Source: Thecamonas trahens ATCC 50062 (lineage: Eukaryota > Apusozoa > Apusomonadida > Apusomonadidae). From it: a stretch of DNA of 64,000 nucleotides. The translations under genes and the position numbers were made by a program. The notes under the pieces were generated by a model, which ran no database searches, was not told the origin of the DNA, and saw only the letters and a program-made list of their open reading frames with translations. Each line of letters starts with the position of its first letter. Position 1 is the first letter of the stretch. The stretch covers positions 389,308 to 453,307 of the forward strand of contig NW_013657656.1 in NCBI RefSeq assembly GCF_000142905.1, read 5' to 3'. Shown here piece by piece: positions 1 to 8,864 of the stretch.

Positions 1-1
1 C

Positions 2-496
2 AAGGTCGGGCTGGAGGCCATCGGCGGAAGCTCCGGCGAGCACTTTGCGCGGCGGCTCGGCGACGTGGTGTGGGACGTGGCTGCAGTCGGCGCGGCGTTT
101 GCCGCGCTACGGCACACGCTGCGTGGAGCAGAGCGCAGGCCGCCGTTCCCGGCAGGCACCTCGGTGGTCCACCGTGGCTGCCTCGGCGCACTCTGTATTC
201 TGGCGGCACTGCAAGCACCGTCGGTGAGCGGGACGCTGTACCTGGCGGCGGCGCTGGCAGTCTTTGCCTCGCTGGAAGCATCGACGCGGCCGCGGCTGCT
301 GCGCAAGCTGCTCTGCGGCGGCTCTGCTGCGCACGTGGTTCTGGCAGCCACGTACCAGCTCTGGGCGACCGAGCTCGGCATCGAGAGCCGAGTCACTTTC
401 GAGTGGCTCGGCCTGCGGGTCTTTGACGGCTCGACCTGGGCACTCTTCTCGCTCGCCACCCCGCTCAGCGTCGCCGCCCTTGCTGCCGCTGCCTAG
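2..496 (+). CDS. Hydrophobic multi-pass membrane protein, 5' partial
   Basis: The frame is open from the first bases of the window, so the gene begins outside it; about 164 residues are visible and end at TAG 494-496. The visible part has roughly four hydrophobic stretches (around LGALCILAALQAP, LYLAAALAVFASLEA, AAHVVLAATYQLWA and the final ALFSLATPLSVAALAAAA), separated by short Arg-rich loops. It is therefore probably the C-terminal end of an integral membrane protein, with the last helix at the extreme C terminus. I do not recognise the family. Its stop codon directly abuts the stop of the convergent minus-strand gene, with no spacer. Confidence 0.55.
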   Translation, partial: KVGLEAIGGSSGEHFARRLGDVVWDVAAVGAAFAALRHTLRGAERRPPFPAGTSVVHRGCLGALCILAALQAPSVSGTLYLAAALAVFASLEASTRPRLLRKLLCGGSAAHVVLAATYQLWATELGIESRVTFEWLGLRVFDGSTWALFSLATPLSVAALAAAA

Positions 497-2079
497 CTAT
501 GACGCGGTGTTGTAGGTCGACGTGGCGATGGCTGACGGCACGAGTCCAATCGACTCGGCGTCAGTGCCGGTCTCCGCGTGCGCGCGCGCCAGCCGCTTGT
601 GCCACAGTGAACACTGCCAAAACGCAACCATGCACGACGCGATGCCGAGGAGCGCTGCCACAATAGTGATCGAGTCGTGGGCGAGCCGGCCCCAGTGAGC
701 GGTTGTCCACGTCGACGGGTTCGGTGGGCGGAAGAGGGCGCCCGGCTAGCCACAAGCGGCAGGGCCGAGAGCGTAGCTTCGTCCATGGTCGCGTCGATCG
801 CGGTTGTGTTGCTCAGGCCCAGTCCCTCGCCGAGGACCAGCGCCGTCCACTCGAGAACAAAGCAGAGCGGGGTGTTGGCGAGCGCAAAGTCTGGCTCCAA
901 CCGCTCGCGATACGTCGTGGCTGGGAGCGCGCAGACAGTGCTCGCCACCTCACGGAGTTCCGCCAGCGACGGCACGTGCGGCGCGATACTGCCGGTCGAG
1001 TTGACGTAGCTGGCGGCGGCTTGGTAGCCGCGAGCAGCGATGCCCTGGAGCGAGACGTGAGCCGCTGTAAGCGGGGCTGGGAGCGAGATGCCATCCATGC
1101 CGGCACCACTGCTCATGTTGAGAAGCGGTGCTAGCTCGGCAGCGCAGCTGGCACCGTCGGCGGAGGCACCAAGCAGGCCGAGCGGACTCGCCGAGCCGGC
1201 GCCAACAAGCGCGACAAAGGCGGTGGCGGGGAGGCAAGCGGTGGTTTGGTTGGCGTTGGAGGCGCGGACAGCGGCGGTACCAGCGGAGCGCCAGGCCAAG
1301 GCCTTGGCGCCCGGACCAAAGGCCGGCCACGCGGCTGCCATCGACGACACATACGCGCGGCAGGCAAAGGTGAGGGTGGCGTGGGTGTCGGGCAGGCCCT
1401 GCGGGGCGGCAGCGCCGACAGCAAGAAACTCCCAGGAGAAGACGACGCCCGCAACAGACGCGTCGCCGCCGGCACAAACACCGCTTGCCAGCGGATTGGC
1501 GGCCAGCCAAGCGGCAGTGCCCGGAGCCGCCGCCGGCAGCGGCAGCGTCCAATAGCCCTTGTCCTCAAACTCCGAGTCTGCGAGGAAGCCGCGGAGCCGC
1601 ATGGCAGCGGCATCGACCGCCTCCGCCTCAGCAGCGCTCGTCGGCGCAATATAAGTGTATATCGGCGTGGCGTAGCGGTCGTCGAACGGGACGACGGAGC
1701 GAGCGACGGCGAGGGCGGCGGCCAGCGGCGCCGGATCGGGTGCGGTGAACGAGGGCAGCCGGACGAGACGAGCCACGACGACCACCGCGTCCGAGACAGC
1801 CGGCGCAGCCACAAGCGGGAGCGGCGGCGGCTGAGGGTGTGAGGCGGCAGGCAGCGGCGCTCCGGAGCCCGACACGGCCGCCGGCCAGGCTGCCACAACC
1901 AGAGCGGCTTCGCCCTCGTCGGCGGCATCGGTCACCAGCACCACCGCGTGCTGGGTCGCCGGCAAGGTGTCGCGGACCGCCAGGTTGAGCACGAGCACAA
2001 TGACTGCAACCACAAGCCCGCCTGCAGCTGTTCCCGCCCATCCACTCCGCGGGCTCTGTCTCCATCCGCCGCCTTCCAT
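497..2079 (-). CDS. Divergent GDA1/CD39 nucleoside phosphatase-like membrane protein (one frame break)
   Basis: This appears to be a type of ecto-nucleoside triphosphate diphosphohydrolase. An N-terminal membrane helix (GGLVVAVIVLVLNLAV) is followed by a large Cys- and NxS/T-containing ectodomain. A second helix (SITIVAALLGIASCMVAFW) lies near the C terminus, the NTPDase1 topology. Segments occur in the family order: an ACR1-like HAVVLVTDAADEGEAAL, an ACR2/3-like region around YTYIAPTSA and DKGYW, a Gly-rich ACR4-like GGDASVAGVVF, then CLPATAF and LCFVLEW. Several catalytic residues look degenerate, so activity is doubtful. The ATG at 2079 is preferred because the longer frame upstream only crosses a poly-C tract. 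The last 80 codons lie in the -1 frame; one extra C in the CCC at 741-743 joins them and gives 527 residues, a normal family length. Family assignment is by pattern only. Confidence 0.45.
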
Positions 2080-2100
2080 TGTTTTCCACGGCCGGGCGGT

Positions 2101-2112
2101 GGGGGGGGGGGG
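2101..2112. repeat. Poly-G run (poly-C on the coding strand of the NTPDase-like gene)
   Basis: Twelve consecutive G. It lies 22 bases upstream of the ATG at 2079 and reads as poly-C on the transcribed sense strand of that gene. Similar runs lie upstream of many genes in this window. Confidence 0.9.
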
Positions 2113-2159
2113 TGGGTGGGGTGGGGTCACGTGTGCTGAGTGGGCTTTGATCACGGTCG

Positions 2160-2175
2160 CGGTGTTTGATCAAAG
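2160..2175 (-). promoter_or_regulatory. Palindromic upstream element CTTTGATCAAACACCG, copy 1
   Basis: Read on the minus strand, this 16-mer lies about 80 bases upstream of the ATG at 2079. It has a perfect palindromic core, TTTGATCAAA, and is followed by a C-rich stretch and a poly-C run. The identical 16-mer occurs at 31275-31290, in the same orientation and with a poly-C run after it, ahead of the deubiquitinase gene. A second partial copy (CTTTGATCA) is at 2145-2153. A role as a transcription-factor site is inference. Confidence 0.4.
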
Positions 2176-2435
2176 GCGTGATCGATCACCGGGGTGAGAG
2201 GTGGTGGTGGTGTGTGTGTGTGTGGGGATGGATGAGGGATGAGGCGAAGAGCCCCTGAATCTGCTTGGGAGCAGGCGCCACTGGCGGGGGTGGCTGCGGT
2301 GGTGGTCGTGGTCGGAGTGGACGGAGGTGGCAGACGCAGGCCAAGACGATGTGACGGACGGGGGTGACGGGCGGCGGTGATCGGCTCGGCTGGCCACTTT
2401 ACGACCTTTTTCGGACGGGCAGACGGCGAGCTGGG

Positions 2436-3860
2436 ATGTCATCGATGGGGCGGACGGGGCTTCCAGGGAGGCGACTCGGACCGCGGCAGGCATGGGGACG
2501 GCTTGTGGGCGCGAGTGAGGCTGGGGCACGTCTAGTCATCCATCTCTTGGCTCGTAAGATTGTGCTGAGCCGGCGCAGGGGCGGGGTGCGGGCAGGCGTC
2601 TCTACCGGCGGCCGCAGAGCCGAGGTGGCGGCGACGGTGGCGACGGCGGCGACACGACGGGTCCACTGGATCCGAGGCGGCGCAGGCCGAGTGGCGGTAA
2701 ACGGGCGGATGCTGAGTCGTGGTGCGGCGCGTGCTCTGCTCCATGGCGACGTGGTGAGCTTTGACGGCGCCGTCCTGGTCTTCCATGACCTGACTGTGAC
2801 GAGCATGCCCGGCGGCCCGGCGGCGGCGGCGCGGCTGGCGCTCTGCAGCAGGGCGCCGGGCCTGCGGCGGACGCTATCGGCGCCACAACCTGCGGCGATG
2901 GAGCCCAAGCCCTGCGATGGGGCCTTTTGGGCGCTCGACATGCGGGCGCTGATGCGGGATGGGGCGCGGGCGCGGGCGGGCAGCAGGGGGGCAGCGACCC
3001 GGCTCATCATCGAGCGGCCACATGTGGCGGAGACGTCGTATGCGGCGGCGGTGTTCAAGACTGTTGAGCTTGCATTTCGTCGCTTTGTCAACAAGGATCG
3101 GGTGTACGTGGTCGATGCGGTTGAGGTGGTCGACAATCCGCAACTCGAGGCTGCGTTTGCCGAGCATGTCGAGGCGCTGGCGGCGCGGTCACCGCCTGCC
3201 ACGCTCGAGCCGCCGGATGGAGCATCGCCGCTGCAGCGCAAGACGCTCGAGTCTCTGGCGGCATCGGTGGTAGGCAATGCGCCTCGCGGGACGCATCCGA
3301 TCCTGGCGTGGCACGGGACAGGGCCGGCGGCGGTCGACGCCATCTGCGCGCAGGGCTTCCGCACGGGCGTCTCGAAGGCGCGCGACAGCGGATGGTACGG
3401 GGCCGGGACGGCGTACCTCACGCAGCTGCCCAACTATGGCATGCTGTACATCAAGGACAACGCGCGTGAGCCTGGAGCCTTTTCGCTCCTCCTTTCTTGG
3501 GTCTTGATGGGCAAGGTCTACCCTGTGACCGAGGTCATCGAGGGCAAGCCGCAGATGGATGGCTTCGACTCGCACTACGTCCTCGTCGACGAGTATGAGC
3601 CGCTGCCCTCGGCCGACGCCGAGCCGACGGGCGACGAGATCGTGGTCTTTGACCCTGCTGCTGTCCTCCCGCGGTTTGTCGTCCACTTTTCGGTCTCGAA
3701 TGGCAAGCCCGAGCTCGATGCCGTCACTGAGCGCGAGGCAGGCGACGCTGGTTCTGGCGGGGAGAGTGGTGATGAGCAGAGTGACGATGAGGAGAGTGGT
3801 GATGAGGAGAGCGGTGATGAGGAGAGTGACGGACCTCCGTCGAGCTGCACCATCTCGTAG
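2436..3860 (+). CDS. FHA domain - PARP-type ADP-ribosyltransferase fusion
   Basis: About 474 residues from the ATG at 2436; the frame is open further upstream but only through a GTG. The N-terminal ~120 residues look like an FHA phosphothreonine-binding domain, with the end pattern VNGRMLS followed by LLHGDVVSFDGAVLVF. The middle and C-terminal part is a PARP catalytic fold. It has the NAD-contacting His in LAWHGTG (nucleotides 3308-3328), then GWYGAGTAYLTQLPNYGMLYI and a final strand, VVFDPAAVLPRFVVHF. The Glu needed for poly(ADP-ribose) chain growth is not evident at its usual place, so a mono-ADP-ribosyltransferase is more likely. The protein ends in an acidic Ser/Asp/Glu tail made of repeated DEESG units. 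Such a fusion suggests ADP-ribosylation targeted to phosphorylated partners, perhaps in DNA damage signalling; that is inference. Confidence 0.7.
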   Translation: MSSMGRTGLPGRRLGPRQAWGRLVGASEAGARLVIHLLARKIVLSRRRGGVRAGVSTGGRRAEVAATVATAATRRVHWIRGGAGRVAVNGRMLSRGAARALLHGDVVSFDGAVLVFHDLTVTSMPGGPAAAARLALCSRAPGLRRTLSAPQPAAMEPKPCDGAFWALDMRALMRDGARARAGSRGAATRLIIERPHVAETSYAAAVFKTVELAFRRFVNKDRVYVVDAVEVVDNPQLEAAFAEHVEALAARSPPATLEPPDGASPLQRKTLESLAASVVGNAPRGTHPILAWHGTGPAAVDAICAQGFRTGVSKARDSGWYGAGTAYLTQLPNYGMLYIKDNAREPGAFSLLLSWVLMGKVYPVTEVIEGKPQMDGFDSHYVLVDEYEPLPSADAEPTGDEIVVFDPAAVLPRFVVHFSVSNGKPELDAVTEREAGDAGSGGESGDEQSDDEESGDEESGDEESDGPPSSCTIS

Positions 3861-4070
3861 GCAGGAAATGACACGAAATAATTTGGAGCATGCCGTGGAG
3901 CATGCGGTGGTGCAAGCGGTGGAGCATGCAGCTGACGTGCTTGGCAGGTGTGGCGTGGCATGCCACGACAGACCTGCCGCGCGGTGCTCCGCGCCGCCCA
4001 CACCGCCAGCCAAGCTTGCGGAGGTAGAGCGTTGGTGTTTGCACATCTCTCTCACACATTGTATCGAGTT

Positions 4071-4988
4071 ATGTTCCGAGTTGCTGGTGGGTGCATGCGG
4101 CTGGGCAGTGGGTTGAGCGCGGCTAGTGGTCGGTTGGCCGCTCAGGTCCACGAGGTGGCTGCCAAGGGCTTTGAGGTCAACATCGATGCGTACGAGCGGG
4201 CGCGGCCGTCTTATCCGGAGGGAGCGGTTCGGGCTGTGGCGGCGGGGCTATGCGCGCGGGGCGGGCAAGGCGCGCCGCTAAAGGTGCTGGAGATCGGGGC
4301 CGGGACCGGCAAGTTTACCCGCCGCCTTTTGGGCGAGTTGGCCGGGCGGGCGGGCCCGGGCGGGGTATCACTGACGGCAGTGGAGCCTGCGGCGGCGATG
4401 CGGGCTGCTTTTGCTGCAGCAGTGGTGGACGCGCCCGGGGTGGTGCCCGATGGTGCCGAGGTCTCGGTGGAGGCGGGGGCGGCCGACGCGCTGCCGGCTG
4501 CTGACGGCAGCGTCGATCTGGTGGTGGTGGCACAGGCCTTCCACTGGTTCGCCAACGAGGAGGTGGTGGCCGAGATGGCGCGGGTGCTGGCGCCGGGCGG
4601 GCGGTTGGCATTGGTGTGGAACATGGAGGATCGGACGGCGCCGTGGGTGGCCTCGCTCCGCGACGCTTACGAGGTGTACGAGGGCAGCGCGCCGCAGTAC
4701 CGGCAGGGGAAGTGGAAGCAGGTGTGGACGACGGCGACGGCGAAGGAGGCTTTTGCGCCGCTTGCACACGTCCAGGTGGCATGGAGCATGCCAGCAGACC
4801 TCAAGACGATCTGGGAGCGGATCAAGTCCAAGTCGTACATCTCGCTGCTCGACGACGCGAGGCGCGAGGCGCTACAGGCCAAGGTCACCGCACTTGCGCT
4901 CGAGGCGCACCCGCAGCTGGCCGAGCAAGCTGGCGCCTCGGTGGCGTATCCGTACCACACCGACGGCTACATCACGCACAAGCTGTGA
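4071..4988 (+). CDS. Class I SAM-dependent methyltransferase
   Basis: 305 residues from the ATG at 4071. It shows the Rossmann-type methyltransferase motifs in order: motif I VLEIGAGTGKFTRRLL, an acidic residue after strand 2 (LTAVEPAAAMR), then GAADALPAADGSVDLVVVAQAFHWF, and RVLAPGGRLALVWN. This pattern is close to the UbiE/Methyltransf_11 group of small-molecule methyltransferases found in fungi and amoebae. The substrate cannot be read from the sequence. The first ~30 residues are Arg-, Ser- and Ala-rich and could be a mitochondrial presequence. The stop is 17 bases from the stop of the convergent lipase gene. The region just upstream (3890-3960) contains several GCATGC-type short palindromes. 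Confidence 0.85.
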   Translation: MFRVAGGCMRLGSGLSAASGRLAAQVHEVAAKGFEVNIDAYERARPSYPEGAVRAVAAGLCARGGQGAPLKVLEIGAGTGKFTRRLLGELAGRAGPGGVSLTAVEPAAAMRAAFAAAVVDAPGVVPDGAEVSVEAGAADALPAADGSVDLVVVAQAFHWFANEEVVAEMARVLAPGGRLALVWNMEDRTAPWVASLRDAYEVYEGSAPQYRQGKWKQVWTTATAKEAFAPLAHVQVAWSMPADLKTIWERIKSKSYISLLDDARREALQAKVTALALEAHPQLAEQAGASVAYPYHTDGYITHKL

Positions 4989-5005
4989 GGAGAGTGTTAC
5001 ACGGC

Positions 5006-6373
5006 TCAGCGCTTGAGATTGTCGGCGAGCTCGGCAAGGGCGTCGTAGTAAAGGTCAGACGAGTGGTCCTTGAGCATGGTATTGGAGAGAAGCAAGTTCT
5101 CAAATGTGTCATTGGGCACCTGATGGAGTCTGTACGACTCGGAGCCGATGCAATGCAGGTGGTAGACCTTGCCGGGCGGGAAGAGATTGGTCACCTCGTC
5201 GTCTTCGAGGTCGTCGTCGTCGTCGTCAGGCCGCGGCCCGCCGCGCGGGCGAACGGCACCGGCAAGGCGGCCGGCAGCCTTGCCTGCGGCCTTGGTGCCA
5301 CGGCTTGCGGCCTTGCCTGCAGCCTTACCTCCGCGAGCGGCAGACTTGCCGGCGGACGACTCGCCGGCGCGCGAGGCGGCGCCGGCCAGGGCCTTGCCGG
5401 CTCGGGTCTCCTTGGCGGCCGCCAGGGCCTCCTGCTTCCACGGCGAGTCCTTGACCTCTTGACGGAGGTTGATGAGTGCCCGGGTGGAGGCGCGTGGGAC
5501 GCAGTCGTCGGCGTGGACAACGGTGGTGACGTAGTCTGCGGCAGCCTCGGCGAGGTCGAGCGAGACGGCACAAGCCGGGGCAAGGACAAACGACTCGACG
5601 TCCATAAACTCTTCCTCCTTGAGCAGAATGGCAAGAAGAGCCGCTGTTCCACCGCCGAGCGAGTGACCGACAGTCATGACCGAGTACCCGTCGTGATCAT
5701 TGAGGAGGGCGTAGATGTCGTCGAGGATGTTGTTCATGAACCACGAGGCGGCGGTGTAGATGCCGCGATGGGCCTTGCCGGTGAGGCACGGCTCAAGAGC
5801 AGCGGCAGCGTCTGTGATGGCGTCTGCTGCCGAGGCGGTGCCGCGGATGCCGACAACCACCTTCTGTTTGTCGTGATCGAGGGCGAGAAAGTAGGCCGGG
5901 CGGGACTTTTGCGAGGTCCAATCGGAGCGGACAATGTCATCGGCGCTCCATCCGAGAGCCTCGACAACGGCCTCATCCGAGCCTGAGTACGTGGCGAGGA
6001 TGACGCGCGACCAGTAGAGCATGTGCTTGACCAGAGCCTTGTCCTTGATGGGCTTCTCCTTGAGATACGGATGCTCGCCCGAGGCCACGGCCTCCTCCGC
6101 CTTGCGCATGTGGGCCTTGCGGAGAAAGTAGAGACCGGCGGTCAGATCGGATGGCTTCCACGGACCCATATCCCGAGTTGCTTCCAGAATGGCCTTGGCC
6201 ACCGACTTCATGGTCGCATCCTCGGATGGCTCATTCGCACTCGTTCCGGCTTCCTCCTCGGCTGCCGCTGCCTCTCGAGCCACCTTGACCTTGCTCGGCT
6301 TGGGCGGCTTCTTCTTGGGCTTGGGCGGTGGTGGTGGCTCTTCCGGCGGCGGCTTGGATGACCCACATCCCAT
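5006..6373 (-). CDS. Class 3 (diacylglycerol-lipase-like) alpha/beta hydrolase with acylation signal
   Basis: 455 residues from the ATG at 6373. The start is chosen because it gives MGCGSSK, a textbook N-myristoylation signal with a palmitoylatable Cys3; the longer frame upstream runs through a poly-C tract. A Pro/Lys-rich linker follows, then the lipase core. The core has an oxyanion region KVVVGIRGTAS, nucleophile elbow VGHSLGGGTAAL (Ser near residue 237), the likely catalytic Asp in VVHADDCVPR, and the likely His in VYHLHCIGS. Between Asp and His lies an insertion of about 90 residues made of Ala/Gly/Lys/Arg/Ser repeats and ending in a DDDDDD run. The order and motifs match sn-1 diacylglycerol lipases and related fungal lipase_3 proteins. 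The protein is expected on the cytoplasmic face of membranes. The substrate is inferred from the family. Confidence 0.85.
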   Translation of the reverse strand: MGCGSSKPPPEEPPPPPKPKKKPPKPSKVKVAREAAAAEEEAGTSANEPSEDATMKSVAKAILEATRDMGPWKPSDLTAGLYFLRKAHMRKAEEAVASGEHPYLKEKPIKDKALVKHMLYWSRVILATYSGSDEAVVEALGWSADDIVRSDWTSQKSRPAYFLALDHDKQKVVVGIRGTASAADAITDAAAALEPCLTGKAHRGIYTAASWFMNNILDDIYALLNDHDGYSVMTVGHSLGGGTAALLAILLKEEEFMDVESFVLAPACAVSLDLAEAAADYVTTVVHADDCVPRASTRALINLRQEVKDSPWKQEALAAAKETRAGKALAGAASRAGESSAGKSAARGGKAAGKAASRGTKAAGKAAGRLAGAVRPRGGPRPDDDDDDLEDDEVTNLFPPGKVYHLHCIGSESYRLHQVPNDTFENLLLSNTMLKDHSSDLYYDALAELADNLKR

Positions 6374-6536
6374 ACTCCTTCCTTCCTTCTCGCCTGGCAG
6401 GCTGGCCGAGTTGGGTCTGGCTCGGCCTCGGCCCCTGCTGTTCGCTGCCGACTCCTGCCCTGTGTCTCGCTGTCTGCCAAGATGTCCGTTGAATGACGGC
6501 TGAAGTCGAAGTGAGAGTGAAGTTGTTTCGGGGGGA

Positions 6537-6550
6537 GGGGGGGGGGGGGG
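6537..6550. repeat. Poly-G run between lipase and GCDH genes
   Basis: Fourteen G after a shorter G6 run at 6530-6535. It is poly-C on the sense strand of the lipase gene, about 165 bases before its ATG. Confidence 0.9.
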
Positions 6551-6614
6551 AGGGGAAAGGGGATGGATGTATGTGTGTGGTGTGGTTAGTTGTTGGCTGA
6601 TTGACTTGGCTGGT

Positions 6615-7844
6615 TTAGCTGCTAAAGGCAGGGATGCCGGTGATCTGGCGGCCGAGGATGAGCTTGTGGATGGTGTCAGTGCCCTCGTAGGTCTTGACGG
6701 CCTCGAGGTTGAGGACGTGGCGGATGACGTGGTACTCGTCGGCGATGCCGTTTCCGCCGAGCATGTCGCGGGCCTCGCGGGCAATGTCGATGGCCTTGGC
6801 GCACGAGTTGCGCTTGATGAGCGAGATCATCTCGGGGCAAAGCTCGCCGGCGTCGATGAGGCGGCCGACGCGGAGCGCGGACTGGAGGCCAAGAGCGATC
6901 TCGGTGTTCATGTCGGCAAACTTGACCTGCGAGACCTGGTTGGCGGCGAGCGGGCGGCCAAACTGCTTGCGCTCGAGCTGGTACTCGACAGCCTTCTCCA
7001 TGCAAAACTCGGCGGCGCCGAGGGTTCCCCAGGCAATGCCGTAGCGAGCCTTGTTGAGGCAGCCGAACGGGCCGCCAAGGCCACGCGCGTTGGGCAGCAG
7101 GTTCTCGGCAGGCACCTCGACGTCGTCCATGGAGATCGAGCCGGTGATCGAGGCGCGGAGCGAGAACTTGCCGTCGATCTTGGGCGCGGTCAGGCCCGGC
7201 ATGCCCTTCTCCAGGATGAAGCCGCGGATGACGCCGTCGTCGACGGTCTTGGCCCACACCACAAACACGTCGGCAATGGGCGAGTTGGTGATCCACATCT
7301 TGGAGCCTGAGAGCTTGTACGACGAGCCGTCGCTTGACGGCACCGCCCGGGTCTCCATTGAGCCCGGGTCCGACCCGTGGTTCGGCTCGGTGAGGCCAAA
7401 GCACCCGATGAGCTCGCCCGTCGCCAGCTTGGGCAAGTACTTTTCGCGCTGCGCCTCGGTGCCGTACGCGTGGATCGGGTGCATGACCAGCGAGGACTGA
7501 ACCGACATGGCCGAGCGGTAGCCCGAGTCGACCCACTCCACCTCGCGGGCAATGAGCCCGTATGCCACATGCGAGAGCCCTGCGCACCCGTAGCCGTCGA
7601 TGGTGGACCCGAGCATGCCCATGGCGCCCATCTCGGCCATGATCTCCGGATCAAACCGCTCCTCGCGGTGCGCCTCCAGCACTCGCGGGAAGAGCTTCTC
7701 GCGCGTGTACCGCCGCACCGAGTCCATCACAGACACCTCCTCTTCCGTCAGCTGCTCCTCCAGCGCCAGCGGATCCTTCCAGTCGTACTTGCGCAGCGAC
7801 GACGCCATCCGCGCTATCCGCCAGTACCACACCCGCACCATCAT
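6615..7844 (-). CDS. GCDH: Glutaryl-CoA dehydrogenase, mitochondrial
   Basis: 409 residues from the ATG at 7844; a further TTG upstream is not needed. This FAD enzyme oxidises and decarboxylates glutaryl-CoA to crotonyl-CoA in lysine and tryptophan breakdown. The family-specific pattern is dense: [109 protein letters not shown] and [20 protein letters not shown]. The Glu in TYEGT is the catalytic base of GCDH, and YRSAM and RYG are substrate-pocket signatures that separate GCDH from other acyl-CoA dehydrogenases. The N terminus ([22 protein letters not shown]) is basic and hydrophobic, as expected of a mitochondrial presequence. Full length compared with the ~438-residue animal precursor. Confidence 0.95.
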   Translation of the reverse strand: MMVRVWYWRIARMASSLRKYDWKDPLALEEQLTEEEVSVMDSVRRYTREKLFPRVLEAHREERFDPEIMAEMGAMGMLGSTIDGYGCAGLSHVAYGLIAREVEWVDSGYRSAMSVQSSLVMHPIHAYGTEAQREKYLPKLATGELIGCFGLTEPNHGSDPGSMETRAVPSSDGSSYKLSGSKMWITNSPIADVFVVWAKTVDDGVIRGFILEKGMPGLTAPKIDGKFSLRASITGSISMDDVEVPAENLLPNARGLGGPFGCLNKARYGIAWGTLGAAEFCMEKAVEYQLERKQFGRPLAANQVSQVKFADMNTEIALGLQSALRVGRLIDAGELCPEMISLIKRNSCAKAIDIAREARDMLGGNGIADEYHVIRHVLNLEAVKTYEGTDTIHKLILGRQITGIPAFSS

Positions 7845-8485
7845 AGCATTACTGATATGAGTCAATCGTCCCTCGCCCCATCGCCTCCATCACCTCCACG
7901 CTCCACCATCATTGGCTACTGAGTGCGGCGGAGGAGGCTGGGCCAGAGAGGAAGGACCAGCAGAGCACAAAGGCTCTGCCCGCAGTCCACCGCATGCCAC
8001 CACAGCCCATCATGACAAGAAGTGTTTCCACCCTTGTAACAGCGACCTCTCTCCCCTTCCCCTCCCTGCCCCCCTTGAACCCCCTCTTCCTCTCTGCCTT
8101 CCCTGTCCCCCCCCCCCCCCTGGGCATACACACCTTCCCCGCCAAGGATCGTCCGGCTGACGTGTCAGGGATCGCCACCTCCTCCCTGCGCCCTCCCTTG
8201 TAGTTCCAAAGGTCGCAGCCCGCACACAAGCACCAACGCCAGCAAGCATGTTGAGACGAGTTGTGCCGCGTTGGCTCTGGGTGGGGTTCAGCCAGCTGAC
8301 TGGAGCTGTGCGGGGCAGTTCCCCCCCCCCCCCCCTACCTCGGGGAAAGGGGGGGGGGGGGGATATTCGAGATCGGGGTTGATCAAGTGACGCCAGAGAA
8401 GAAAGGGGAAGAAGACGAGAGGATGGTGGTGGGGACGGCTGCTGAGGGGTAGCTGGCTTGATGTCTGTCGGGAGCGGACGGACGG

Positions 8486-8540
8486 CCGGGTACTGGCCGG
8501 GTACTGGCCGGGTACTGGCCGGGTACTGGCCGGGTACTGG
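8486..8540. repeat. 11-bp minisatellite, five copies of CCGGGTACTGG
   Basis: Five perfect head-to-tail copies of an 11-base unit, visible by eye. It lies inside the noncoding gap upstream of SLX9. Each unit contains GGTACC-like sequence but no coding role is apparent. Confidence 0.9.
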
Positions 8541-8669
8541 CCGCTTCGTCTCTGATTCCCGGTCGCTTGATGGCGCTTGTGGCTATTGCTTCTGGTCTCG
8601 GATCGAGCTCTCGCCTGACAACATCTTCCGATCAACCGGTGGCCGTATCGGCTCACTTCCTCGGATCTG

Positions 8670-8782
8670 CTGGTGCTGGCACAGTGTAGCAGCTGCGACC
8701 AAACTGCACCCTTCTCCACGACGGCATACTCGGAGAGGTCAAAGGCGTAGTCGTCGTCATCATGATCAACCTTTAAAGCCAT
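8670..8782 (-). CDS. Possible first exon of a small unknown protein
   Basis: On the minus strand an ATG at 8782 opens a frame starting MALKVDHDDDDYAFDLSEY, an acidic protein-like sequence. The frame then runs into Arg/Ser-rich sequence and the minisatellite, which is not convincing. Two possible donor sites (GTGCAG near 8707 and GTGAGC near 8655) lie at the point where quality falls. It is divergent from SLX9, whose ATG is 82 bases away. No later exon could be found, and this may be spurious. Confidence 0.2.
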
Positions 8783-8864
8783 CGATCCGATTGGTCGTCT
8801 TCATGGACGATCTCGTTGAGACGGCGGCGCGAGGACAATCAAGCACACTCGACTCGAACGCGCC

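Larger units (their letters stand above)
7845..8864. other. Gene-poor stretch between GCDH and SLX9
   Basis: It contains a pyrimidine-rich zone with a C14 run (8107-8120), a C15 run (8321-8335) closely followed by a G14 run (8349-8362), and an 11-bp minisatellite at 8486-8540. A minus-strand frame starting with ATG at 8782 is the only coding-like piece and is listed separately with low confidence. The C15/G14 pair, 13 bases apart, could pair as a hairpin. Confidence 0.6.

Noticed and set aside
8321-8362. C15 followed by G14, considered as a transcription terminator hairpin
   Set aside because: Perfect pairing is possible, but homopolymer runs occur in nearly every gap here, the organism is eukaryotic, and no U-tract or gene end is placed suitably.
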